DNA of 64,000 nt, taken from Streptomyces aculeolatus (GTDB lineage Bacteria; Actinomycetota; Actinomycetes; Streptomycetales; Streptomycetaceae). Made by a program: the position numbers and the translations under genes. The notes beneath the pieces are model-generated. The model worked only from the letters and a program-made list of their open reading frames with translations. It was not told the origin of the DNA and did not search any database. The DNA lies in contig NZ_JAINRD010000008.1 in NCBI RefSeq assembly GCF_020400605.1, forward strand, positions 1 through 64,000, written 5' to 3'. Positions 16,723-27,317 of this stretch are shown piece after piece (position 1 is the first letter of the stretch; each line of letters begins with the position of its first letter).

Positions 16723-17979
16723 TCAACCGGTGGCGGGCCGCGGCACCGCCAGGTCGCCCCGGTAGTGGACTGCGGCAGCTTCGCACACCGCGCGTACGGG
16801 CCAGCCCAGCGCGGCCGCGGCGGCCTCCGCCTCGGCCAGCTCCGGCTGTACGGTCAGCGCGCCGCCGGGTCCTTCGGCGACCTTGACGGTGACCTGCTGC
16901 TCGGCGCCGGGCGGGCCCACGGCCACCACGGCACTGCGCCGGGGCAGCATCAGGCGCCGGTGGGCGGACCAGCGGACGCCGAGCGTGGTGGTGTGGCGGA
17001 ACAGCGCGTCGGCGACGGCGGGCCGCACCTCCGCCGCGCACAGCGCGGTGACGACGCGGCCGGGGCGGCCGTGCCTGCCGACGGTCTCGGTGGTCCAGCA
17101 GTCCCACGCGCCGGCGGCGCGCAGGGCGGCGAGGACCGAGGGCCACAGCCGCGGGTCGAGGTCGTCGACGGTGCTCTCCACGACGGTGACCTCGCCCTCG
17201 GCGGGCCCGCCGGCCGCGGGGGCGGTGCGGGTGCCGACGACGACGCGGGTGATGTTGGGGCGGTCGGGGGTGTCGCGGCGGCCGCCGCCGGTGCCGACGG
17301 CCCGTACCGCCATGTCCGGCAGCGGCCCCGGGGCGGCGAGGGCGGCGACGAGCGCGGCGCCGGTGGGCGTGGTGCGCTCGCCGGCGAGGCCGCCGCCGGT
17401 CAGCGCGAGGCCGCCGGCGGCGGCCAGGTGCAGCACGGCGGGTACGGGGACGGGCATCCGGCCGTGCGCGCAGTCGACTTCCCCGCTGCCCGCGGCGAGC
17501 GGCGAGGTGGTGACCGCGGCGCCGGGGGCGAGCAGGCCGAGGTCGGCCAGCGCGGCGGCGCAGCCGACGACGTCGGCGAGGGCGTCGAAGGCGCCGACCT
17601 CGTGGAAGTGGACCTCCTCCGCGCCGGTGCCGTGCGCCTTGCCCTCGGCCTCGGCGAGCAGCCGGAAGACGCGGGCGGCGAAGTCCGCCGCGGCCGGGGC
17701 GAGTCCGGAGCCGGCGGCGCGGTCGATGTCGGCGAGGACGTCGGCGAGGTGGCGGTGGCGGTCGGGTACGGCGGGGCGGTGGACGGTGACGCGGTTGCAC
17801 CCGAAGCCGCCGCGGCGCTCGCGCGCCACGGACACGTCGAGGCCGTCGACCTTGAGCGCCGCGACCGCGTCGCGTACGGCGGCGAGGCGCGCGCCGGCGT
17901 CGAGCAGCGCGCCGAGCAGCATGTCCCCGGCCACTCCCGCGGTGCAGTCGAGATGGGCCGCGGCCGTCCCCTCAGCCAC
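16723..17979 (-). CDS. larC: LarC, nickel-pincer cofactor nickel insertase
   Basis: 418 residues from GTG 17979, chosen because GGGGGTGG lies just upstream; ATG 18009 would add 10 residues with a poorer site. Family marks are AHLDCTAGVAGDMLLGALL at the start, VHFHEVGAFDALADVVG, CAHGRMPVPVPAVL and ERTTPTGAAL. LarC inserts nickel into the dithiolated pyridinium cofactor using CTP. In Lactobacillus plantarum the protein comes from two frames joined by a programmed frameshift; here it is one continuous reading frame. It lies in a larE-larB-larC series. Confidence 0.9.
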   Translation of the reverse strand: MAEGTAAAHLDCTAGVAGDMLLGALLDAGARLAAVRDAVAALKVDGLDVSVARERRGGFGCNRVTVHRPAVPDRHRHLADVLADIDRAAGSGLAPAAADFAARVFRLLAEAEGKAHGTGAEEVHFHEVGAFDALADVVGCAAALADLGLLAPGAAVTTSPLAAGSGEVDCAHGRMPVPVPAVLHLAAAGGLALTGGGLAGERTTPTGAALVAALAAPGPLPDMAVRAVGTGGGRRDTPDRPNITRVVVGTRTAPAAGGPAEGEVTVVESTVDDLDPRLWPSVLAALRAAGAWDCWTTETVGRHGRPGRVVTALCAAEVRPAVADALFRHTTTLGVRWSAHRRLMLPRRSAVVAVGPPGAEQQVTVKVAEGPGGALTVQPELAEAEAAAAALGWPVRAVCEAAAVHYRGDLAVPRPATG

Positions 17980-18119
17980 CCTGTACCACCCCCGCCGGGT
18001 CCCGTTCATGATCACTGGGAGAGCCCTTCCCGTACGTCTCCCCCGCCACACCGGCGCCCCGGGGGGCCTCCCTCGTGTGAGCGACGTCGTACGCGAAGGC
18101 GGGGCGTGCGCTGCGCTGT

Positions 18120-18869
18120 TCAGTCACCGGCGCGTACCCCCACGATCTTGGCGGCGTGCACGGCGGCGCCGAAGCCGTTGTCGATGTTGACGACCGTGAG
18201 CCCGGGGGCGCACGAGGCGAGCATCGCGCCGGCGGCGGCGCGGCCGGCGTCGGCGAAGCCGTAGCCGACGCTGGTGGGGACGCCGACGACGGGGGCGGTG
18301 AGCAGGCCGGTGACGACGCTCGGGAGGGCGCCGTCCATGCCGGCGACGACGATCGCGCAGTCGGCGGCGCGCACGTCGCCGAGCACCGAGAGCAGCCGGG
18401 ACAGCCCGGCGACCCCGACGTCGGCGTAGAGCCGGGAGCCGGTGCCGAGGGCGTCGAGGGTGGCGACGGCCTCGCGGGCCACGGGCAGGTCGCTGGTGCC
18501 GGCGGTGAGCACGGCGACGGTGCCGCGCGGGGCCGGCAGCTCGCCCACGGTGACGGTGCGGGCGCTGCTGTCGACCCGTACCGGCTCGCCCGCGAAGGCG
18601 TCGGGCGCCTGCCGCAGCACCTCGTCGGGGCAGCGGGTGGCAAGCGCCGGGGACTCCGGTGTCCGGACGCGGAGTTCGGCGAGGAGTTGGAGCGTCTGCT
18701 GCGGGGTCTTGCCGTCCGCGTAGACGACTTCGGGCACGCCGGTGCGGCGGCGCCGGCCGACGTCGAGGCGGGCGAAGTCCCCGACCTCCGCGACGCCGCC
18801 GGTCAGCAGGGCCGCCGTTTCCGACGGGGTGCCGGTGGCGTCGAGGGCGCTGCCGCGCGGCTCGCTCAT
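18120..18869 (-). CDS. larB: LarB, pyridinium-3,5-bisthiocarboxylate pathway carboxylase/hydrolase
   Basis: 249 residues. The C-terminal half is the AIR-carboxylase-like (PurE-like) domain: AVLTAGTSDLPVAREA, IVVAGMDGALPSVVTGL, GVPTSVGYG and VNIDNGFGAAVHAA. LarB carboxylates and hydrolyses nicotinic acid adenine dinucleotide as the first step to the nickel-pincer cofactor. ATG 18869 overlaps the larE stop by 4 bp. The gap to larC is 140 bp with GTG 17979. Confidence 0.92.
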   Translation of the reverse strand: MSEPRGSALDATGTPSETAALLTGGVAEVGDFARLDVGRRRRTGVPEVVYADGKTPQQTLQLLAELRVRTPESPALATRCPDEVLRQAPDAFAGEPVRVDSSARTVTVGELPAPRGTVAVLTAGTSDLPVAREAVATLDALGTGSRLYADVGVAGLSRLLSVLGDVRAADCAIVVAGMDGALPSVVTGLLTAPVVGVPTSVGYGFADAGRAAAGAMLASCAPGLTVVNIDNGFGAAVHAAKIVGVRAGD

Positions 18870-19861
18870 CGCGTCGGCGCCCCATCGGAAGAGACGGTGC
18901 GGGCGGCGGTGCTGACGGCGCCCGTACGGTACGGGGCGAGGCTGCCCTCGCCGAGCGGGCCGACCGCGGCGACCTCGCGCAGCAGCGTGTCGCCGAGGCC
19001 CTGGGCGGCGGCGACCTCGCGGTGCGCGGGCGCGTCCAACTCGATCCGGAATCCTTGCTTCAGCAGGCGTACGCGGACGTCGCGGGCGCCCACCCGGTGC
19101 TCGTCCAGCGTCTCGCGGACCCGCTCCTCGGCCCGTTCGACCAGGTGCAGCCGGTCCTTGGAGACCGTGATCCCCACCGCGATCCGGGACGCCAGGCACG
19201 GCATGCCGGGCTTCTCCGCGACCGGCAGCCCCCACGCGCGCGCGACCGCGCGCACGGCGGCCTTGCCGAGGCCCGCGGCGGCGAGCGGCTCGGCGGCGGC
19301 GAGTTCCTTGGCGGCCCGCAGCCCGGGGCGGTGGGCGGCGCGGCGGTCGTCGAGGTGGGTGCCGGTGGCGACGTGCGCGAAGCCGTTCTCCGCCGCGTAG
19401 CCGGCGACCCGGCCGAGGACGGTCTGCTTGCAGAAGTAGCAGCGGTCGCCGGCGTTGGCGCGGTAGCCCGCGACGGACAGCTCGTCGGTGTCCAGCACGA
19501 CGAGTTCGGCGCCGAGGTCCGCCGCCGTGGCGCGGGCGAGCGCCAGCTCGCCGCGGGCCAGGGCGGGCGAGTCGGCGATGACGGCGACGGCCCGGCCGGG
19601 GCCGAGGGCGCGTACGGCCGCGGCGAGGACGACCGTGGAATCCACGCCACCGGAGTATGCCACCGCGACGCTGCCGAGTCCTCCGACTTCCGCCAGCAGC
19701 GCGGCGGCCGCCGCTTCGGTGTCCGCGGCGTCCGCGGCGTCGGCACCGTCTGCGGCGGTGTCCCGCGCCGGGCCCGGGTCCGCGGCACCGGGCACCGCGG
19801 CGGCCGGCCCCGCGGCGGGGGCGGCGGGGCCGTGGTGCGCGGCTGGGCCGGCGTCCGTCAT
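18866..19861 (-). CDS. larE: LarE, sulfur-transferase of nickel-pincer cofactor synthesis
   Basis: 331 residues. The first 50 are an Ala-rich, probably disordered leader. The ATP pyrophosphatase loop YSGGVDST is at 69-76. Three cysteines are placed as C141-x2-C144 (RCYFCKQ) and C222 (MPCLASRI). This resembles the three-Cys LarE type, which holds a [4Fe-4S] cluster and can turn over, rather than the single-Cys sacrificial type. It replaces carboxylate oxygen by sulfur on the cofactor precursor. ATG 19861 overlaps the stop of the ferritin-like gene. Confidence 0.92.
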   Translation of the reverse strand: MTDAGPAAHHGPAAPAAGPAAAVPGAADPGPARDTAADGADAADAADTEAAAAALLAEVGGLGSVAVAYSGGVDSTVVLAAAVRALGPGRAVAVIADSPALARGELALARATAADLGAELVVLDTDELSVAGYRANAGDRCYFCKQTVLGRVAGYAAENGFAHVATGTHLDDRRAAHRPGLRAAKELAAAEPLAAAGLGKAAVRAVARAWGLPVAEKPGMPCLASRIAVGITVSKDRLHLVERAEERVRETLDEHRVGARDVRVRLLKQGFRIELDAPAHREVAAAQGLGDTLLREVAAVGPLGEGSLAPYRTGAVSTAARTVSSDGAPTR

Positions 19862-20775
19862 GCCTGCGAGCCCGCCGATCGACGTCGTACGGCGGCGATC
19901 CCCGCGGCGCCCGCGACCACCGCGGCGCCGGCGATCAGCCGCTTGCGGGAGCCGCGCCGGCCGGCGCCCGTGTCGGCCACGGGCACGCCGGCGCCGAAGT
20001 CGGCGACGCCGCGCTGGACCAGGTTGAGCCCCTCCATGCCGGGAAGCTTGTGCACCTTCTCATCGATCTTGCGCACGGCGGCGGCGCCCGCGTCGTCACC
20101 CAGCAGGTGCCGGAGCACGAACCGGGTCTCCTCCACCGGCTGGATGGTGGAGCCGACGGGCTGCCAGAAGCGTTCGGTCACCCAGCGGGCCAGCGAACGC
20201 GCGCGTTGGGAGCGCTCCAGGCGCTCCTTCGCCTGGCTCGCGTAGAACGCGAGGTGGCGCGACTCCTGGCGCTGTATGCGGCCGAGCAGCTTGGTCAACT
20301 CGGGGTGCTGCTCCTTCTCGATGAGGCTGCCGTACGCGGCGTGGGCGGACCACTCGTTTATGGCCCCCCACGTCATGTGCACGGCGACGAAGTCGTCGCC
20401 GATCGCGTTGGCCGCGATGGACTGGTAGATCGGCGCCAGCCGGTCCTTGAGGCCCTGTGCCTCGCGCACCTCGCGGATGTGGTCGTAGTCGGCCTTCTGC
20501 CCGTGGGCGCGCAGCACGGAGTCGATCGCCTCGCCGTGCCAGAACTCCTCGAAGGCCCACATCGACATGAACGCCGTCACGTCCGGGTCGCGGTGGGACG
20601 GGGTGACCAGCACGTCCCGCAGGTAGCAGACCGTGTGGCTCTCCACGTCCGACATGTAGCGCAGACAGCGCAGCGCCTCCGCGGACAGCGGGCGCTCGGC
20701 GAACGCGTCGAGGTCCAGATCGTCGACCTGGACGCGTCCGGCCGTGTTGATGTAGCCCGGTATGTCGAAGGCCAT
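19858..20775 (-). CDS. Ferritin-like di-iron protein with C-terminal membrane tail
   Basis: 305 residues, mostly helical. Candidate di-iron ligands are Glu 45/His 47 (VESHT), EEFWH with Glu 76/77 and His 80, NEWSAH with Glu 141/His 145, and ESRH with Glu 171/His 174, a four-helix carboxylate pattern as in acyl-ACP desaturases and ferritin-like oxygenases. Residues about 275-295 (RLIAGAAVVAGAAGIAAV), between basic residues, look like a tail anchor. It may oxidise or desaturate a lipid substrate; iron storage is less likely. It is the first gene of the operon, and its stop overlaps larE. Confidence 0.75.
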   Translation of the reverse strand: MAFDIPGYINTAGRVQVDDLDLDAFAERPLSAEALRCLRYMSDVESHTVCYLRDVLVTPSHRDPDVTAFMSMWAFEEFWHGEAIDSVLRAHGQKADYDHIREVREAQGLKDRLAPIYQSIAANAIGDDFVAVHMTWGAINEWSAHAAYGSLIEKEQHPELTKLLGRIQRQESRHLAFYASQAKERLERSQRARSLARWVTERFWQPVGSTIQPVEETRFVLRHLLGDDAGAAAVRKIDEKVHKLPGMEGLNLVQRGVADFGAGVPVADTGAGRRGSRKRLIAGAAVVAGAAGIAAVRRRSAGSQA

Positions 20776-20835
20776 TGCTCTCCCTCCGGCAGGTGCGCCG
20801 ATTGCGCCGAGTCCATCACGGCACGAAGCCCTTTA

Positions 20836-20849
20836 TCAACATCTGTTGA
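20836..20849. promoter_or_regulatory. TetR operator candidate in the lipid/nickel operon promoter
   Basis: TCAACA-TC-TGTTGA is a perfect palindrome in the 164-bp gap between the TetR gene and the ferritin-like gene, 61-74 bases before the latter's ATG. On the minus strand a -10-like TAGAAT (20866-20861) lies just upstream, so the palindrome would fall near the transcription start. I see no clear -35 element. Confidence 0.5.
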
Positions 20850-20939
20850 GTTAGCTCGGGATTCTAGATCGCTGCCGGTCCCGCACGCCACTGCCCCCAC
20901 CCCTGACGCAGAAGAGACCCGTGAGGTTGACTCGGCCCG

Positions 20940-21566
20940 CTAATGCGCGGCGGCCGGGAGGGGGCCGAAGAGGTAGCCGTCGATGGTGCGGCCCACGATC
21001 TCGGCCAGTTCCGGGCGCGGCAACTCGGCGAGCGGACCGAAGCGCACCACATAGCGCACCAGGGCCGTGCCCACGAGGTGGGAGCCCGCGAGGCCGGCGC
21101 GCAGCTCCGCGCGGTCCTTGACGGCGCGGGCGGCGACGCGGGCGACCAGTTCACGGGTGATGAAGTCGCGCAGCACGGCGGCGGCCGGCTGGTATGAGGC
21201 GGCGGAGAGCAGGATCGCCTGAAAGGGCCACCTGGTCTCGGCGTCGTCCCACAGATCGAAGTAATACGCGGCGAGCCGCCCGCCGAGCCCGTCGGAGGTG
21301 TCGCCGAGGATCCCCCCGAGCACGTCGTCGGGGCGCATCACGTCGGCGATGGCGGCCAGGTACAGCCCTTCCTTGCTGCCGAAGAACTGGACGAGAAGGG
21401 ACGGGTCGACGCCGGCCTCGCGCGCGACGGCGCGCAGGCTGCAGGAGCCGTAGCCGCGGGCGAACATGCGCTTGGCGGCGCGGATGATGTCCGCCCTGGT
21501 GTCCGGACGGCCGGGGCGGGGCCCGAGTGGCCGCACCCGAGGGCCCAGGGTTCTCTTCCCGGTCAC
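20940..21566 (-). CDS. TetR-family transcriptional regulator
   Basis: 208 residues, GTG start. The N-terminal helix-turn-helix reads RADIIRAAKRMFARGYGSCSLRAVAREAGVDPSLLVQFFGSKEGLY in three helices. The C-terminal domain resembles TetR_C regulators with FQAILLSAASY and a GYLFGPLP ending. It lies directly upstream of the eight-gene nickel/lipid unit on the same strand, so it is the obvious regulator; a palindrome between them is a candidate target. Ligand unknown, possibly an acyl-CoA or lipid. Confidence 0.85.
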   Translation of the reverse strand: MTGKRTLGPRVRPLGPRPGRPDTRADIIRAAKRMFARGYGSCSLRAVAREAGVDPSLLVQFFGSKEGLYLAAIADVMRPDDVLGGILGDTSDGLGGRLAAYYFDLWDDAETRWPFQAILLSAASYQPAAAVLRDFITRELVARVAARAVKDRAELRAGLAGSHLVGTALVRYVVRFGPLAELPRPELAEIVGRTIDGYLFGPLPAAAH

Positions 21567-21717
21567 GGTGGTCGCTCACGCTCCAACGCAGGTGTGCATT
21601 TTGCTCATTGCGTCAAGTCTTCGGTGAACGACCGGCCGGGACAAGAGGGACGGGCCAAAGCCATGGTCAAGAGGGCATGCCCGCGCGACCGGCCCGCGGC
21701 ACGGCGCGCGGGCGTCG

Positions 21718-21759
21718 GGGGCCGGCCGGCGCAGGGGGCGCACCCCGCCGGCCGGCCCC
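21718..21759. terminator. Hairpin after the formate dehydrogenase operon
   Basis: GGGGCCGGCCGGCG (21718-21731) pairs perfectly with CGCCGGCCGGCCCC (21746-21759), giving a 14-bp stem just past the fdhD stop. There is no U-tract, as usual for Streptomyces hairpins. Confidence 0.55.
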
Positions 21760-21784
21760 GCGCCCGCGCACGCGACGGGGCCGA

Positions 21785-22636
21785 TCAGACGCCCGCGACC
21801 GTACGGCGCGGGGCGATGCGGTGTTCGCCCGCGTACACGTTCATGGTGTCGCCGCGCAGGAAGCCGATCAGTGTCATGCCGGTTTCGGCGGCGAGGTCCA
21901 CGGCCAGGGAGGAGGGGGCGGAGACCGCGGCCAGGACGGGGATTGCGGCCATCGCGGCCTTCTGGGCGAGTTCGAAGGAGGCGCGGCCGGAGACCATCAG
22001 GACGGTGTCGTGCAGGGGGAGGCTGTCCTGTTGGAGGGCGCGGCCGACGAGTTTGTCGACGGCGTTGTGGCGGCCGACGTCCTCGCGCAGGTCGATCAGC
22101 TCGCCGTCGGGCGTGAACAGGGCGGCGGCGTGCAGGCCGCCGGTGCGGTCGAAGACCCGCTGCCCGGCCCGCAGCCGGTCCGGCAGCGCCGCCAGCACCT
22201 CGCTCGTGAGATTCATGTCACCCTCGGCGAGGGGCCAGCGGGTCGCCGTACGGACCGCGTCCAGGCTCGCCTTCCCGCACAGCCCGCACGACGACGTCGT
22301 GTAGACGTTCCGCTCCAGTGTGATGTCCGGTACGGGCACACCCGGGGCGAGGCGCACGTCCACGATGTTGTACGTGTTCCCGCCCTCCGTGCCGTCCACC
22401 GCCCCCGCGCAGTAGGTCACCGACGCCAGGTCCTCGCCCCGTGCCAGCACGCCCTCGCTGACCAGGAACCCCGCTGCGAGCGCGAAGTCGTCCCCCGGCG
22501 TCCGCATCGTGATCGCCAGCGCCCGGCCGCCCAGCCGGATCTCCAGCGGCTCCTCCGCCACCAGCGTGTCCGCCCGCCGGTCCACCCGGCCCCCGCGCAC
22601 CCGCACCACCGGACGCCGCACCGTCACCCGACCCAT
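21785..22636 (-). CDS. fdhD: FdhD, formate dehydrogenase accessory sulfurtransferase
   Basis: 283 residues. Carries SSCGLCGK with Cys 117 and Cys 120, the sulfur-relay CxxC of FdhD, plus REDVGRHNAVDKLVG and the cofactor-binding MVSGRASFELAQK. FdhD transfers sulfur to the molybdenum centre of formate dehydrogenase. It is the last gene of the fdh operon, 6 bp after the iron-sulfur subunit, and followed by a strong hairpin. Confidence 0.95.
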   Translation of the reverse strand: MGRVTVRRPVVRVRGGRVDRRADTLVAEEPLEIRLGGRALAITMRTPGDDFALAAGFLVSEGVLARGEDLASVTYCAGAVDGTEGGNTYNIVDVRLAPGVPVPDITLERNVYTTSSCGLCGKASLDAVRTATRWPLAEGDMNLTSEVLAALPDRLRAGQRVFDRTGGLHAAALFTPDGELIDLREDVGRHNAVDKLVGRALQQDSLPLHDTVLMVSGRASFELAQKAAMAAIPVLAAVSAPSSLAVDLAAETGMTLIGFLRGDTMNVYAGEHRIAPRRTVAGV

Positions 22637-22642
22637 CGAAGA

Positions 22643-23511
22643 TCACTCCGTACCCTGGACGTTCTGGACGTGCTGGTAGCCGAACCGGCCCTTGATACAC
22701 AGGTTGCCCCGCGTGATGGGGTTGTCGTGCGGCGAGCCGACCTTGACGATCCGGTTGTCCTGCACGTGCAGCGTGAGGTTGCAGCCCACCCCGCAGTACG
22801 CGCATATCGTCGTCGTCTCCGTCTGCGCGTCCTCGTCCCACGTGCCGGCCGCGCGCATCTCGTACTCGCTCCGGAAGCTCAGCGCTCCCGTGGGACAGAC
22901 CTCGATGCAGTTGCCGCAGTAGACGCAGGCCGAGTCGGGCAGCGGCCCGTCGTGCTCCACGGCGATCGTCGTGTCGAAACCCCGGCCCGCGACGGCGATG
23001 GCGAAGGTGTTCTGCCACTGGTCGCCGCAGGCGTCGACGCACTTGTAGCACATGATGCACTTGCCGTACTCGCGCACGTAGAGGTCGTTGTCCACCTTCG
23101 CGCCGCGGCCGGCCACGGTCGCCGCGTCCGGGCCGAAGCGGGCCGGCTCCGCGCCGTACTCCTCGATCCAGCCGGCGACATGCGGGGTTGTCGACAAGTC
23201 GGTCGAGGAGGCGAGGAGTTCGAGGACCAGCCTGCGGCTGTGCCGCGCGCGCTCGCTGCCCGTACGGACCTTCATGCCCGGCTCCGCGCGGCGGGAGCAC
23301 GCGGGCGCGAGGGTGCGGGCGCCCTCGACCTCCACGACGCAGACGCGGCAGGCGTTCTTCGGCGTGAGCGTGTCGCCGTAGCAGAGGGTCGGGATGTCCT
23401 TGCCCGCGGCGGTGCAGGCGTCGAGGATCGTGTCGCCCTCCAGGACGTGGACGGTCTCGCCGTCGAGTTCGAACTCGACGCGGCGGCGCGGCAGGCCGAG
23501 CGGGACGCTGG

Positions 23512-23515
<4 letters not shown>
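22643..23515 (-). CDS. Formate dehydrogenase iron-sulfur half-subunit (N-terminal part of FdsA)
   Basis: 290 residues, five cluster sites in order. A [2Fe-2S] domain (Cys 45, 56, 59, 73) and a probable His/Cys region come first. Two [4Fe-4S] ferredoxin motifs follow (Cys 153/156/159/163 and 197/200/203/207). Last is the molybdopterin-enzyme [4Fe-4S] site CAYCGVGC (238/241/245) with C273 in NLCIKGRFGY. In FdsA-type enzymes these precede the catalytic domain on the same chain; here the chain stops 17 residues after C273 and the catalytic part is a separate gene (25365-27317). ATG 23515 overlaps the NuoEF-like stop by 4 bp. Confidence 0.9.
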
Positions 23516-25364
<1,849 letters not shown>

Positions 25365-25374
<10 letters not shown>

Positions 25375-27317
25375 GACGGCACCGCCTGCCGGTCGGCGAG
25401 CTTGTCGATGCGTACGGCCGCGGCCTTGTACTCCGCCGTGCCCGCGATCGGGCAGGTCGCCTCGATCGTCAGCTGGTTGGTGTCGACCTCGTCCGGGAAG
25501 TGCAGCGTCATGAACGCGAGACCCGGCCGCAGCCCCGCGTCGATCCACACCGGGGCGGTGACCGAGCCGCGGCGCGAGGTGACGCGGACCTCCTCGCCGT
25601 GGGCGACGCCGTAGGCAGCCGCGTCCTCCGGGGACAGCTCGATGTTCTCGCCGCGCCGCAGCGGCGAGGCGAAGCCGCTCGACTGCACACCCGTGTTGTA
25701 CGAGTCGAGCCGCCGGCCGGTGGTGAGCCGCAGCGGGTAGTCGTCGTCCAGCAGGTCCACCGGCGGGGAGTGCAGGACCGGGCCGAACGCCGCGCGCATG
25801 CCGCGGCGTTCCGGGTCGGCCTCCCAGAGCCGGCCGTGCAGGTACGTCGGCTCCAGCCGGTCCTCGCTGGGGCAGGGCCACTGGATGCCCTGGTGCTCCT
25901 CGAGGCGCGCGTACGTCATGCCCGCGTGGTCCGGCGAGACCGCGCGCAGCTCGTCCCAGACCTCCTGCGCCTGGCCGTACTTCCAGTCGTGGCCCAGGCG
26001 GCGTGCCAGGTCGCAGAGGATGTCGATGTCGTCGCGCGCCTCGCCGGGCGGGCGGACGGCCTTGCGGACGCGCTGGACGCGCCGCTCGCTGTTGGTCGTG
26101 GTGCCCTCGGTCTCGCACCAGGCGGCGGAGGCGGGCAGCACGACGTCGGCGAGCAGGGCGGTCTTCGTCAGGAAGATGTCCTGGACGACGAGGTGGTCGA
26201 GGGCGCGCAGCCGCTGCACGGTGTGCTCGTTGTCGGCCTCGGACTGCGCGGGGTTCTCGCCGATGCAGTAGACCGCCTTCAGCGTGCCGCGCTCGATGCC
26301 GTCGAGCATCTCGGTGAGGTTCAGGCCGTAGCGGGGCTGGATGACGGCGTCCCAGGCGGTCTCGAAGCGCTCCCGCACGGCCGGCTGGAGGATGTCCTGG
26401 AAGCCGGGCAGCCGGTTGGGGATGGCGCCCATGTCGCCGCCGCCCTGGACGTTGTTCTGGCCGCGCAGCGGCTGCAGCCCGCTGCCGTGCCGGCCGACGT
26501 GCCCGGTGAGGAGCGCGAGGTTGATCAGGGCGCGGACGTTGTCGGTGGCGTTGTGGTGCTCGGTGATGCCGAGGGTCCAGCACAGCTGGGCGCGCTCCGC
26601 CGTGGCGTACGCGTGCGCCAGTTCGCGGATCGCCTCGGCGGGGACGCCGGTGACCTGCTCGGCGGCGGCGAGCGTCCAGGGCTCGACGGCGGCGGCGTAC
26701 TCCTCGTAGCCGCTGGTGGCCCGTTCGACGAACGCGGTGTTGGCGAGGCCGGCGTGGATGATCTCGCGGGCGACGGCGTGGGCGAGCGGGATGTCGGTGC
26801 CGACGTCGAGGCCGAGCCAGCGGTCGGCCCACTCGGCGGTGCCGGTGCGGCGCGGGTCGACGGCGAACATCCGGGCGCCGCCCCGGATGCCCTTCAGCAC
26901 GTGCTGGAAGAAGATCGGGTGCGCGAAGCGGGCGTTGGAGCCCCACATCACGATCAGGTCGGTCTCCTCGACCTCCGCGTACGAGGACGTGCCGCCGCCG
27001 GAGCCGAAGACGGCCGACAGGCCCGCGACGCTGGGGGCGTGGCAGGTGCGGTTGCACGAGTCGACGTTGTTGGTGCCGATGACGACGCGGGCGAACTTCT
27101 GCGCGACGTAGTTCATCTCGTTCGTGGAGCGGGCGCAGGAGAACATGCCGAAGGCGTCGGGGCCGTGCGCGTCCGTGGTCGCGGCGAAGCCGCGCGCGGC
27201 GGCGTCGAGGGCCTCCTCCCAGGTCGCACGGTGCAGCTCGCCGTCCGCGCCGCGGACGAGCGGGTGGGTGAGCCGCGGGTACTGCTTCGGGGTCCGGTTG
27301 CGGTTGCGGTCCTTCAT
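25365..27317 (-). CDS. Formate dehydrogenase molybdopterin catalytic subunit, lacking its N-terminal Fe-S domain
   Basis: 650 residues. The metal-ligand region VDSCNRTCHAPSVAG has Cys 92 (codon TGC), where selenoenzymes have selenocysteine. MGDG-type pterin contacts follow: MWGSNARFAHP, VDPRRTGTAEWADR, LRGQNNVQGGGDMG and a C-terminal dinucleotide-binding domain with LTTGRRLDSYNTG. It begins directly at the segment that normally follows the [4Fe-4S] site (RLTHPLVRGADGELHRATWEEAL, in two parts), and the missing site is at the C-terminus of the iron-sulfur gene. Hence the complex must assemble from split halves. It overlaps the upstream reductase gene by 4 bp. Confidence 0.92.

Noticed and set aside
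16723..18009. Programmed frameshift in larC
   Set aside because: Both LarC halves lie in one uninterrupted frame, so none is needed.
27010..27070. Selenocysteine at the formate dehydrogenase metal ligand
   Set aside because: The codon at residue 92 is TGC, an ordinary cysteine.
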